From: Piscinibacter defluvii
GTDB taxonomy: Bacteria; Pseudomonadota; Gammaproteobacteria; Burkholderiales; Burkholderiaceae_C
DNA: 64,000 nt
Direction of reading: 5' to 3'
NCBI RefSeq assembly: GCF_004011805.1
Contig: NZ_RCHJ01000006.1
Coordinates: 124,001 to 188,000 of the forward strand
In this document: positions 38,761 through 46,329 of the stretch, one piece after another
How positions within the stretch are numbered: position 1 is the stretch's first letter
Layout of the letters: every line of letters begins with the position of its first letter
Translations under genes and position numbers: made by a program
Notes under the pieces: model-generated
What the model was told of the DNA's origin: nothing
Seen by the model: only the letters and a program-made list of their open reading frames with translations
Databases searched by the model: none

Positions 38761-39109
38761 TCACGACTGGAATGCCGTGGGTCGCCCTGGCCCCGATGGA
38801 GCCGCACAGGTGCTATCAGCTCGCCTGGTTCATCTATGGATGGATCGAACGCGAACATCTCCTCAACGTGAACTCCTGTACGAACTGGTGGATGCAGGTG
38901 ATCGGGTCTTCGGCGAGTCAGCGCAGGCCCACTCGGAGCGTCTCGCAATCAGTCTCCCGCCGGTCCAGCGACAGGTCTTGATCCACGAGATTGCTCGGTC
39001 CGAAACGTCTGAACACCGATCTCCGCCTCAGAGTCAAACGCCCCTGTGCAGGGCCTTTCAACCGCACCTTGGGGCAAAGCGATCCTGCGCACGGGGCAAC
39101 CTGGCCTAG
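38757..39109 (+). pseudogene. Frameshifted small gene of unknown function
   Basis: Starting at ATG 38757 (overlapping the usp stop as ATGA), the reading MITTGMPWVALAPMEPHRCY continues as QLAWFIYGWIEREHLLNV. Coding character then moves to the +1 frame near 38868, where LLYELVDAGDRVFGESAQAH and SERLAISLPPVQRQVLIHEI follow to a stop at 39109. The two halves together look like one ~110-residue soluble protein. A one-base indel, real or a sequencing error, separates them. The zero-frame product alone would be 74 residues with an Arg/Ser-rich nonsense tail. Confidence 0.55.
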
Positions 39110-39547
39110 ACCAACAATGGTTTCGGAAACGTTCCAAGACCTCTGACCGCGGTCGAAGTCAGTGCTTGGCTGTTAGGTCCGCATTGACTTGAGGGATGCT
39201 GGTGGCGGATTTGCGAGACCAGCAGCCCCTCAGCTGCTGACTTAGGACGACTGGGTAACCGTCTACGACGACGGTGGTCCGTTGCAGCATTCTCGGTCAC
39301 TCGTGCACGAGGACCCAACTCACGCCAAGCGACATCAAGCAGTCACTCGGGATCGACCCTCAGCTGCCCTACGCGGCGCTCCAACGCTGCGTGACGGCCT
39401 GGCCTCGGCCTCAATCGTTCTGCATCCACGAAGCAGTCACTCGCGGCCACCGGGACCCGGCCACAAGCGGTCGACACGGAGCGACCGCTATTGGCGTGCC
39501 TGAACAGTCCTTTGGACGTTAGGATCATGAGCATGATCAAGGTGTAG
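39110..39547. other. Non-coding stretch, 438 nt
   Basis: Lower GC than the surroundings, with stops in all frames and no reading longer than about 80 residues. One short plus-strand reading (PSDIKQSLGIDPQLPYAALQ) has some protein-like character but no start or continuation. I see no RNA gene, terminator or recognisable insertion-sequence end. Confidence 0.5.
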
Positions 39548-39916
39548 CGCTCTGCTCATGACGCTGGACGAAATCAAAAGGCATCGGATGTCAGCAAGAC
39601 CATCCTGAGCCAGTGCAACAACTTCCTTTCACTCCGACTGACAAACGACACGGACCAGGCTGTGATCAAACGCCTCATGCCGGATTCCTTGGCTGGCCTT
39701 ACCAGCATCCTCCCACTGCTGGATACTGGCGAGGCCTTGATGCTCGGTGACGCCGTTCTTCTCCCTTCTAGGATTCGCCTTGACAAGCCGGTCATCACCC
39801 CCGATAGCGCGACGCGGGACTTCTGGAAGGAGTGGGGCAAGCAGGCGCCGGATGTCGAGGCCATCAACGTCGCCGTCGAGGCACTGCGAAGTCAGACACG
39901 CCCGAAGGCAGCCTGA
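39548..39916 (+). pseudogene. C-terminal fragment of a HerA-type (DUF87) ATPase
   Basis: The frame opens after a TAG at 39545 with no usable start. It gives KASDVSKTILSQCNNFLSLR, LTNDTDQAVIKRLMPDSLAG and LTSILPLLDTGEALMLGDAV. These match the C-terminal part of HerA-like hexameric ATPases, from the segment after the Walker B strand to the end; the tail is diverged. The ATPase core is missing. HerA ATPases occur in DNA repair, plasmid and anti-phage systems, so a mobile or defence locus once lay here. Confidence 0.6.
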
Positions 39917-40180
39917 CGAACCTCGGGCTCAGCTTCGTTCAATCAGTGACTATTCGCATGTGCCTGCCGCAGCCTGGAGGAGGTTTGCGCTGCCCAACTT
40001 GTCGTGAACGTCTGGTTCTTGGGACGAAGCGTCACCGGCTGAACGACAGGAGCGGGTCGCGCCTTGACGGCCAGGCCGGCGGGTTCGCCGCCCGGAACCC
40101 GTCAACCATTTTGGGGATGCTCCGGAGCTGACGTTCGTCGTCGGTAGTCCCGGTCAGGAGCGGCCGTTGGAAAACCCCCG

Positions 40181-40490
40181 CTAAAGGCTGAGGCGAACGC
40201 GAACGGGTCGATGGTCGCTGCCCAGGTCTGGCCCGAGCGAGGAGTCCTCCAGCTTGATACTCGGCGTGACGAGGACGTGGTCGAGCGGGAGTATCGAAAG
40301 CCACCCCCAAGCATTCGGCCAGGTAGGCTGGAGCCCGTTGGCACGTTGGAGTGGCGCCGTTGCTCGCAGGCCCGTCGACCAGGGGGTGTCGTTCATGTCG
40401 CCGAGGAGAATGCCGTGAAACTTCGGCAGACGCGATCGGGTACTTCGAAAGAATGCCGAGTCCGAACTGGTCGTCGCTCGGCGCGAGCAC
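40181..40490 (-). pseudogene. Endonuclease/exonuclease/phosphatase family remnant with internal deletion
   Basis: The final ~80 residues read KFHGILLGDMNDTPWSTGLR, QPTWPNAWGWLSILPLDHVL and GPDLGSDHRPVRVRLSL. These hold the conserved GD-N, DH and SDHRP catalytic elements of the EEP fold. Just upstream, in another frame, DDQFGLGILSKYPIASAEV corresponds to an earlier part of the same fold. About 100 residues that should lie between them are missing, as is the N-terminus. This is a deletion-bearing pseudogene. Confidence 0.6.
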
Positions 40491-40549
40491 CCGATGCGGC
40501 TACGCGCGTGGCTGCCTGGTGCGCAGTGATACGCAACAACCGCGTGACG

Positions 40550-40765
40550 ACGCGGAACGATGGCCAGGTTGGCCGAACCGGGCTGACGGCGCGCCAACGG
40601 GAACTGCTCCACCTGCTGGCACAGGGACGTGATGATGCGCAGATCGCAGCGACCCTGTCGTCGAGCGAGAAGACAGTGCGCCATCAGACCAGCGCCCGGT
40701 ACGCCAAGCTCGGCGTAGCGCCGTTCGGCGGGAGCGCGCACCAGCCGAACGGCTCTCAGAGATAG
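40550..40765 (+). pseudogene. LuxR-type HTH fragment
   Basis: The reading GLTARQRELLHLLAQGRDDA, then QIAATLSSSEKTVRHQTSAR and YAKLGV, is a LuxR/FixJ C-terminal DNA-binding helix-turn-helix. No receiver or sensor domain and no normal start precede it; upstream sequence overlaps the EEP remnant on the other strand. It ends inside the AraC gene's 3' end (convergent, 10-nt overlap). Probably a gene tail left by a deletion. Confidence 0.55.
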
Positions 40766-41619
40766 ACCGTACCGCCGCCGGTCGCCTGGCGAAATGTCTG
40801 CGCCAGAGGCGATTGGCGCGCCCGCACGAATCGCTGCGGCGTCAGGCCGGTGAGTTGGCGCACGACACGCGACATGTGCGACTGGTCGGCGAAGCCGACG
40901 TCGGCGGCGATGTCAGCCAGCGACGCGCCGTGCGCCTGGGCGCGGCGCGACACCGCCTGCAACCGCGCCACCTGCGCCAGGTGGCGGGGCGAGGTGCCGA
41001 TCCAGCGGCCAAAGTCGCGTTCGAGCTGGCGGCGGGAGACAGCCTGCTCGTCGGCCAAGGTCTCGATCGGCAGCCTCGGCTGCTGGCACAAGCGCATCGC
41101 CGCCCGGCCGGCGCGCAACGCGGTGCGGTCCAACTTCCGCGCGGCGGTGGCCCGTTCCTCCAGCCAGGATGCGAAGGTCAGCAGCCGAGCTTCGAGTGTC
41201 GGCGCGAGCGCGATGCCGGACTCGAGTCTGCGCGTCACACGCTGGTCGAGCAGGCCGGCCACCGGCGCGCGGATGCGCGGCACACGGTCCAGCGGCTGGC
41301 TGTCGAGCAGTTGCACCACGCCGAGCGGCGTGAGCAGCGCGAACAGCGTGACGCAGTTGCCTGCCCCGTTGAAGGCCCCGGTCCATTCGCGGATGCCGGT
41401 CAGACTGGTGTTGTGTCCATGCGCGCCCTTCTGCTCGATGCTGGCGGCCGCGCGGCCGAGGTTCACGCTGAGCATGATGGACTCGTGTGGTGCCACGGCC
41501 ATCGGCAGCGGACCGGAGCAGGCAATCTCGGTGGCCATCAGCGCACGGACGTAGGGTCGCAGGGCGCCACTGACGGGCAGCGCCCGGACCTTGGTGCCTG
41601 TGTCGCTCAGTCCATCCAT
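40756..41619 (-). CDS. AraC-family transcription regulator, paralogue A
   Basis: 287-residue regulator. The sensor-like N-terminal part is followed by a double helix-turn-helix C-terminal domain: PIETLADEQAVSRRQLERDF and then SLADIAADVGFADQSHMSRV. It ends ATGGGTVYL, almost the same as the second AraC protein at 45369-46241 (ATGGGAVYL). The two are similar along their length, including a shared LTPLG(V/A) and LDSQPL(D/E)VPRIRA-type block. ATG 41619 is chosen with AGGA 7 nt upstream. It is one of two candidates to bind the GTCTTGAA-N5-GCGACA sites. Confidence 0.87.
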   Translation of the reverse strand: MDGLSDTGTKVRALPVSGALRPYVRALMATEIACSGPLPMAVAPHESIMLSVNLGRAAASIEQKGAHGHNTSLTGIREWTGAFNGAGNCVTLFALLTPLGVVQLLDSQPLDRVPRIRAPVAGLLDQRVTRRLESGIALAPTLEARLLTFASWLEERATAARKLDRTALRAGRAAMRLCQQPRLPIETLADEQAVSRRQLERDFGRWIGTSPRHLAQVARLQAVSRRAQAHGASLADIAADVGFADQSHMSRVVRQLTGLTPQRFVRARQSPLAQTFRQATGGGTVYL

Positions 41620-41782
41620 GGCCATGTCCTTGCGGGCTGCGATCCGCACGGGGGCGGCTCCACGGCCCGCATTGTTTCCGCCTGCGCGGAGTTCACAAGG
41701 GACCGGTGTCCCGCCGACCGTCCGGGCGAGGAAGGAAGGTACTGCCCGGCGGGACAAACGTCCCGCCCGGCGCATCGACACT

Positions 41783-42781
41783 TCAGTGGCGAAGCGGCAG
41801 TTCCATGAAGCGCACCACGTCCGTCAGCCCCGGCATTGCCGCCCGCGCCTGGGCGAACGCGGGCACGTCGCGGAATCCGAACGCTGCGTAGATCGCACGG
41901 GCTTCGCGCATGAACGTCGTCGTCTCGAGTCGAAGCGTCCGGAACCCCTCGGCGCGCGCTGCCGCGATCAGGCGATACAGCAGAGCCCTGCCGATCGAGT
42001 GCCCGCGCGCGGACTGGCGCACGAACAGCCGCTTGACCTCCGCCACGTCATCGTCAACCGGCTTCAGCGCCACCAGCCCGGCAGGGCGGGCATGCAGATG
42101 CGCCAGCAGCAGACGTCCGCGGCCCGCGAGCATCGCATCCGCGTCGGCCGCGAAGGACGCATGATGCCTTTCCATCTCGGCATCGACGTCGTCGAAGCGG
42201 ATGCCGTGTTCCGCCTCCAGACGTTCCACCGCCCACGGCACGTACTCGCGCAGCAGCGAGTCGATCACCGGCCAGCGTTCTCGATCGGACAGGCGCTCTA
42301 TGGACACGACCGATGCAAGCGAAGGAACGTGCGGAGTCGGCGCGTGCACATGGCGCAGCGACGGGTCGACAACGAGCGTCAGCTCGACGCGCATCCCGTC
42401 AGGATCAGAGAACGACATCGTCTGGAAGGCACCGAGATCGTCGATGCGTCCGTCGCTGGCGCCGCACGCCATCAGTCGGCGGCGCAGGTCTGCAAAGGCC
42501 TGCGCCGTCGCAACCGTCAGGGCGATGTGATCGAGACGACCGCGCTCCAAGGCTCGCTCGGCGGCCGGGACGCGGGCTGGCGCAGCCACTTCGACAGGAT
42601 GCAGCCACGACAGGGAACCGCAACGCACGATGGCATGGCGCAGGCTCGGCGTCTCCTCGCTGAACACATGCTCGAGCCCGAGCACGCCGCAATAGAAGTC
42701 GAGGAAGCGGCCCAGATCGAGCGTCAGGATGGCGGCGTGATTGAGGGAGTCGATGAGCGGTGTAGATGATGGCGATGGCAT
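41783..42781 (-). CDS. VOC-GNAT fusion protein
   Basis: 332-residue fusion. Residues ~8-135 form a glyoxalase/VOC domain (LNHAAILTLDLGRFLDFYCG, then LDHIALTVAT and the SFSDPDGMRVEL Glu strand). Residues ~160-332 form a GNAT acetyltransferase with the acetyl-CoA loop RQSARGHSIGRALLYRLI. ATG 42781 is chosen because the VOC fold begins directly after it; an upstream in-frame extension to 42913 looks non-coding. A GTCTTGCA-N5-GCGACA element lies 55 nt upstream. The pairing suggests detoxification of one small molecule by both domains. Confidence 0.82.
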   Translation of the reverse strand: MPSPSSTPLIDSLNHAAILTLDLGRFLDFYCGVLGLEHVFSEETPSLRHAIVRCGSLSWLHPVEVAAPARVPAAERALERGRLDHIALTVATAQAFADLRRRLMACGASDGRIDDLGAFQTMSFSDPDGMRVELTLVVDPSLRHVHAPTPHVPSLASVVSIERLSDRERWPVIDSLLREYVPWAVERLEAEHGIRFDDVDAEMERHHASFAADADAMLAGRGRLLLAHLHARPAGLVALKPVDDDVAEVKRLFVRQSARGHSIGRALLYRLIAAARAEGFRTLRLETTTFMREARAIYAAFGFRDVPAFAQARAAMPGLTDVVRFMELPLRH

Positions 42782-42835
42782 GTCGAGGGGAACTCGTGGC
42801 GTCGGTTCCCCAGTCTCGTGCGCGCTCCGGGGCGG

Positions 42836-42854
42836 GTCTTGCACGAACGCGACA
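42836..42854 (+). promoter_or_regulatory. Putative operator half-site (motif copy 3)
   Basis: GTCTTGCA-CGAAC-GCGACA followed by TG. It matches 13 of 14 fixed positions of the arm motif GTCTTGAA-N5-GCGACA seen at 44289 and 52457. It lies 55 nt upstream of the VOC-GNAT start, nearly the same distance as the proximal arm to the gene start at 52403 (54 nt). No good inverted partner is visible. Confidence 0.5.
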
Positions 42855-42913
42855 TGTTGCGCCCCGGCGCGCTTGTTGGCATGCGGACCATGCTCGCGCG
42901 CCATGCCTGACAC

Positions 42914-43465
42914 TCACGCCGGAGGCCACTCCTCCCGCGTGATCACATGGGTGGCCAGGTCGGTTCCGTACCATCTCTCAATGCCTCGATATCGCATGCG
43001 CAGGCGATCCATCACACCTGCAGAGGCGGCGTTTTCAGGGTGGCGCACTGCGATGAGCTCCGGCGCCGCGAGGGTGTCGAACGCAAAGGAAGCCATGCAC
43101 AACGCGGCTTCGGTTGCCAGGCCCCGGCGCCAGTAGTCAGGGTGCAGGCGCCAGCCGATCTCGAGCGGGTTGCTCCGCAGGGCCTCGAGGTCAGAAGGGA
43201 GGTCGGCCTCCTTGCGGGAGTGCTGGATGCAGCCAGCACCCGCTATGCGGCCGCTCTGTGTGTCGATGAAGGACCACCAACTCGTCCCAAGGGCTGCCCA
43301 GGCACGCTGAACGCGTGCGATCGCGGCCGCGGTCTGCTCACGGCTTTCGGGCGCGCCGCTGATGTAGCGCATGACTTCCGGCTTCTGGTTCATCGCGTAC
43401 AGGCCATCGAGATGCCTCTCTGCGAAGGGCTCCAACCGCATGCGCCTTGTATGGAGAGTAACCAT
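42914..43465 (-). CDS. GNAT N-acetyltransferase (RimJ/RimL type)
   Basis: 183-residue acetyltransferase. It begins MVTLHTRRMRLEPFAERHLD, typical of the RimJ/RimL branch, with the acetyl-CoA region in IGWRLHPDYWRRGLATEAAL and the C-terminal motif HPENAASAGVMDRL. It probably acetylates a protein N-terminus or a small amine. A GTG two codons upstream is an alternative start. It lies 132 nt upstream of the VOC-GNAT gene on the same strand. Confidence 0.87.
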   Translation of the reverse strand: MVTLHTRRMRLEPFAERHLDGLYAMNQKPEVMRYISGAPESREQTAAAIARVQRAWAALGTSWWSFIDTQSGRIAGAGCIQHSRKEADLPSDLEALRSNPLEIGWRLHPDYWRRGLATEAALCMASFAFDTLAAPELIAVRHPENAASAGVMDRLRMRYRGIERWYGTDLATHVITREEWPPA

Positions 43466-43659
43466 GGTCACGGAGTCCTCGTCGAGCGCTCGAATCAGGG
43501 CTTTCGGGAGTCGGGCCTTGGCCGTCCTCGACAGTTCGACGGGTCAGGCCAACGGATGGATTGACTCGTCGTGCCAAGCAAGAGGCAATCATAGAAGGGG
43601 CGACTGGCTCGCTGCCAGCGTTCGCGCCCTTGGCCGGGCTGGGTCGAGCCCCGGGGCAC

Positions 43660-44193
43660 TCAGAACGGCGGCTGATCGGAAATGAAGTAGCCGCGGAAGG
43701 TGGCGCGACCAGTGGCCGCCTTCGGCGGCAGCAGCACGCGCAGATAGCCAAAGTCACCCAGGTTCGTCGACGTCCAGCCACGATGGGCGGACGACGCGGG
43801 CAGCGGCAACAGGCCCAGGCCGTAGTCGCCCACCAGACCACCGGCGTACCGGAAGCTCGTACAGCCTCCACCGGTCGTGTGCCAGACGGAAGTGCAAAGC
43901 TGCGCACGCACGCCTGGAATCACGTCACCGACGCTCGCGCCGTTGTCGAAGCCGTGCACGTTCAGCGTCCTGATCGATGCCTTGGGGAAGGTGCTGTTGT
44001 CCGGGATTGCGCACACCACGCTCATCGTTTCGGTGCTCGAGTCGTTCTGCAGCGCGAAGCCGAGATCGATGGCCCGGCCGCCGAATGTCTGGCAAGCGAA
44101 AGCGTGCACGCGCACCTCACGCGAATGTGCCGCGGACGGTGCGCCGAGAGAAGCGATCAACGCCGCGGCGACAAACCAAGACCTGGTGTTCAC
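43660..44193 (-). CDS. Secreted protein of unknown function
   Basis: 177-residue predicted periplasmic or secreted protein. A Sec signal peptide (MNTRSWFVAAALIASLGAPS, cleaved near AHSRE) is followed by a compact domain with four cysteines (ACQTF, VVCAIP, LCTSVW, GGCTSF) that could form two disulfides. I do not recognise the family. It is divergent from the ABM-like gene across a gap that holds a strong inverted-repeat operator. Confidence 0.72.
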   Translation of the reverse strand: MNTRSWFVAAALIASLGAPSAAHSREVRVHAFACQTFGGRAIDLGFALQNDSSTETMSVVCAIPDNSTFPKASIRTLNVHGFDNGASVGDVIPGVRAQLCTSVWHTTGGGCTSFRYAGGLVGDYGLGLLPLPASSAHRGWTSTNLGDFGYLRVLLPPKAATGRATFRGYFISDQPPF

Positions 44194-44288
44194 TGCAATG
44201 GACTCCTGTTGAAAAGGTGCGCGAATCAGAACGCGGCCGCGCTCTCACGACGGTGCGCGGGCCGATCGTCGAGGAACACGCAAGCGGC

Positions 44289-44335
44289 GTCTTGAACAGG
44301 CGCGACATGAGCAGGCTGTCGCAAAGCTTCAAGAC
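44289..44335. promoter_or_regulatory. Inverted-repeat operator between divergent genes (motif copy 1)
   Basis: Left arm GTCTTGAA-CAGGC-GCGACA (44289-44307) and right arm TGTCGC-AAAGC-TTCAAGAC (44317-44335) are exact inverted repeats at all 14 fixed positions, with unrelated 5-nt middles and a 9-nt spacer. The element is 96 nt from the 43660-44193 gene start and 76 nt from the 44412 start. The pattern, paired bipartite arms with conserved ends and free middles, is what a dimeric AraC-type regulator would contact. Confidence 0.72.
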
Positions 44336-44411
44336 CCGCACCACGCACACGACGACAGTGCGCGTTCCCGCCGCACGGGCTTGCTGCGGCGGTCCACCGC
44401 AGGAGAGTCAA

Positions 44412-44714
44412 ATGGCAGTCTTGATCACCGCGGAAGTCCGCGGCCAAACGGAACAGGGTTACGACGGCATGCTGGCCGTTCTGGGCAACGCGATCCGCCG
44501 CGCGCCGGGCTTCGTCTTCCACGCGGCGCATCCGGTAGCCGGCGGCGGGGGCTGGCGCAGTTTCGAGGTCTGGCACTCGCAGGCCGAGGCGAACCGCTTC
44601 TTCGCCCGGCACATCGCGCCGAACCTGCCACCGGGCGTGCGCCCCAAGCGCTCGGTGCAGGAACTGCACAGCGTGTTGACGGCCGTCGCGGCCGACGTCG
44701 GGAGCCAGCCATGA
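44412..44714 (+). CDS. Small antibiotic-biosynthesis-monooxygenase-like (ABM) protein
   Basis: 100-residue dimeric alpha-beta barrel-type protein: VLITAEVRGQTEQGYDGMLA, then APGFVFHAAHPVAGGG and FEVWHSQAEANRFFARHI. Such proteins act as cofactor-free quinol oxygenases or as heme/small-molecule binding folds. An AGGAGAG ribosome site precedes ATG 44412, and its stop overlaps the next start (ATGA). The upstream inverted repeat suggests it is a regulated target. Confidence 0.77.
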   Translation: MAVLITAEVRGQTEQGYDGMLAVLGNAIRRAPGFVFHAAHPVAGGGGWRSFEVWHSQAEANRFFARHIAPNLPPGVRPKRSVQELHSVLTAVAADVGSQP

Positions 44715-45190
44715 GGCGCGCAGCGATCACCGCGGCGTTGCTGGGGCTCGCGATCACCGCCGCGCCGGCGGCCCGCGCGCAACACGTCGAGCCCGACTTG
44801 CAGGCGCGTATCGCCGCACCTGTCGCCAACGGGCACGAGCGCCTGCATTGCCGCGGCCTGTCCGATGCCGAGGCCTTCGTCCGCACCGAGCTGTTCTTCG
44901 GCCTCTCGCGGCCGGGCGGGGTCGTTACGGAGCAGGACTTCAAGGGCTTCCTCGATGCCTACGTCACGCCGCGCTTCCCGGACGGACTGACGCTGCTCAG
45001 CGGCGTCGGCCAGTTCCGCGATGCCAGCGGCACGACCATCGTCGAAGGCTCGAAACTCCTGATCCTGCTGTACCCGCGAAGCGATCGCGACGCCGACAGC
45101 AAGATCGAGCAGATCCGCACCGACTACAAGCGCGCGTTCCAGCAGCAGTCGGTGCTGCGCAGCGACGACGCGTCGTGCGTTTCGTTCTAG
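44711..45190 (+). CDS. DUF3574 periplasmic protein
   Basis: 159-residue secreted protein. The signal peptide ends at PAARAQ (residue ~24). The DUF3574 pattern follows: AFVRTELFFGLSRPGGVVTE, PRFPDGLTLLSGVGQFRD, LLILLYPRSDRDADSKIEQI and YKRAFQQQSVLRSD. Function is unknown. It is translationally coupled to the ABM-like gene, so the two probably act together. Confidence 0.82.
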   Translation: MRRAAITAALLGLAITAAPAARAQHVEPDLQARIAAPVANGHERLHCRGLSDAEAFVRTELFFGLSRPGGVVTEQDFKGFLDAYVTPRFPDGLTLLSGVGQFRDASGTTIVEGSKLLILLYPRSDRDADSKIEQIRTDYKRAFQQQSVLRSDDASCVSF

Positions 45191-45206
45191 GAGCCGCACC
45201 AGGCCG

Positions 45207-45308
45207 CTTGTCAGCGCACTCGGGCACGTCGCGATCGTTACCGACGATCTCGATCGCTTCATCGAGGTCTACAGCCGCTCGGTTGCCCGGCACCTGCACC
45301 GGATGCAG
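45207..45308 (+). pseudogene. VOC-domain N-terminal fragment
   Basis: A short open segment reads LVSALGHVAIVTDDLDRFIE followed by VYSRSV, the first beta-alpha unit of a glyoxalase/VOC domain. It has no start codon and loses similarity after about 30 residues. It lies just after the DUF3574 stop and before the convergent AraC gene. Probably a remnant of a lost third gene of this small operon. Confidence 0.45.
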
Positions 45309-45368
45309 CCACGCGTGCGGCGACAGGGTCGCCGACATGGCCTGGCGCCGGCGCACTGCGCAGGCGAC

Positions 45369-46241
45369 CTACAGGTACACCGCACCGCCACCGGTGGCCG
45401 CGCGAAAGGCCGCGGCGATCGGTGTGCGCTGGGTCCGCACGAATTGGAGCGGCGTCAACCCGGTCATCTGGCGAACCGTGCGCGACATGTGCGCCTGGTC
45501 GGCGTAGCCGAGATCGGCCGCGATGTCCGCCAGCGCCGCTCCGCGCTGCCCCTTGCGCGCAACCCCTTGCAGCCGTGCGACCTGCGCGAGGTGGCGCGGT
45601 GACGTGCCGACGTAGCGTGCGAAGTCGCGCTCGAGCTGTCGGCGGCCGACGTGCTGGCGCTGCGCCAGCGCCTCGATCGGCACGTTCGGTTCGGCACACA
45701 GCTGCATCGCAGCCCGTCCCGCGCGCAGCGCCGCCGGCGCCTGGCACCGCTGCAGGCAGGCCCGCTCCTCGAGCCACTTCGCCAACGCGCGCAGCTTCGC
45801 GTCGAGTCCGTCGGCGAGCGCGACCTCGGATTCGAGTTCGCGCGTCAGCCGACGATCGAGCAGGTCGGCCATGCGGGCGCGGATGCGCGGCACGGTCTCC
45901 AGCGGCTGGCTGTCCAGCAGGTGCATGGCTCCCAGCGGGGTCAGCGCCGCGAACAGCGACACGCAGTCGCCCGCGCCGGCGAACGAGCCGGTCCAACGGC
46001 GGATGCCCGTGACATGCGTGTTCTGGCCATGCTCCGACTTGTTCTCGATGCAGTCGGCACCGCGGCCGAACTGCACGCTGAGCATCACCGAGTCGTGCGG
46101 CGCGATGGCCAGCGGGATCGGCCCGCCCCGCTCGACCTCGACGGCGACGAGTGCGCGCACGTGCTCGCGCAGCGCGCCTTCGACGGGGAGCAGGTGCGTG
46201 TGAATGCCGTTCGACGTCGGCAAGAGGCTGCCCTCGCCCAT
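45369..46241 (-). CDS. AraC-family transcription regulator, paralogue B
   Basis: 290-residue AraC regulator, paralogous to 40756-41619. Its HTH motifs are PIEALAQRQHVGRRQLERDF and ALADIAADLGYADQAHMSRT. The N-terminal part shares the order of blocks with paralogue A (HDSVMLSVQFG, HGQNTHVTGIRRWTGSF, LLDSQPLETVPRIRA). ATG 46241 gives the same N-terminal length. It converges on the ABM-DUF3574 operon and is the closer candidate regulator for the operator at 44289-44335. Confidence 0.87.
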   Translation of the reverse strand: MGEGSLLPTSNGIHTHLLPVEGALREHVRALVAVEVERGGPIPLAIAPHDSVMLSVQFGRGADCIENKSEHGQNTHVTGIRRWTGSFAGAGDCVSLFAALTPLGAMHLLDSQPLETVPRIRARMADLLDRRLTRELESEVALADGLDAKLRALAKWLEERACLQRCQAPAALRAGRAAMQLCAEPNVPIEALAQRQHVGRRQLERDFARYVGTSPRHLAQVARLQGVARKGQRGAALADIAADLGYADQAHMSRTVRQMTGLTPLQFVRTQRTPIAAAFRAATGGGAVYL

Positions 46242-46329
46242 CGTGTCGCTCCCCGGATGACATGGGTCGGCAACTCGCGCACGCGAGCCCGCGACCTCGA
46301 ACGCACAAGGCATTCAGGTGCTCCTGCGG

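Noticed and set aside
40868-40876. GCGACATG inside both AraC genes as further operator copies
   Set aside because: It encodes the conserved HMSR stretch of the HTH and lacks the GTCTTGAA half.
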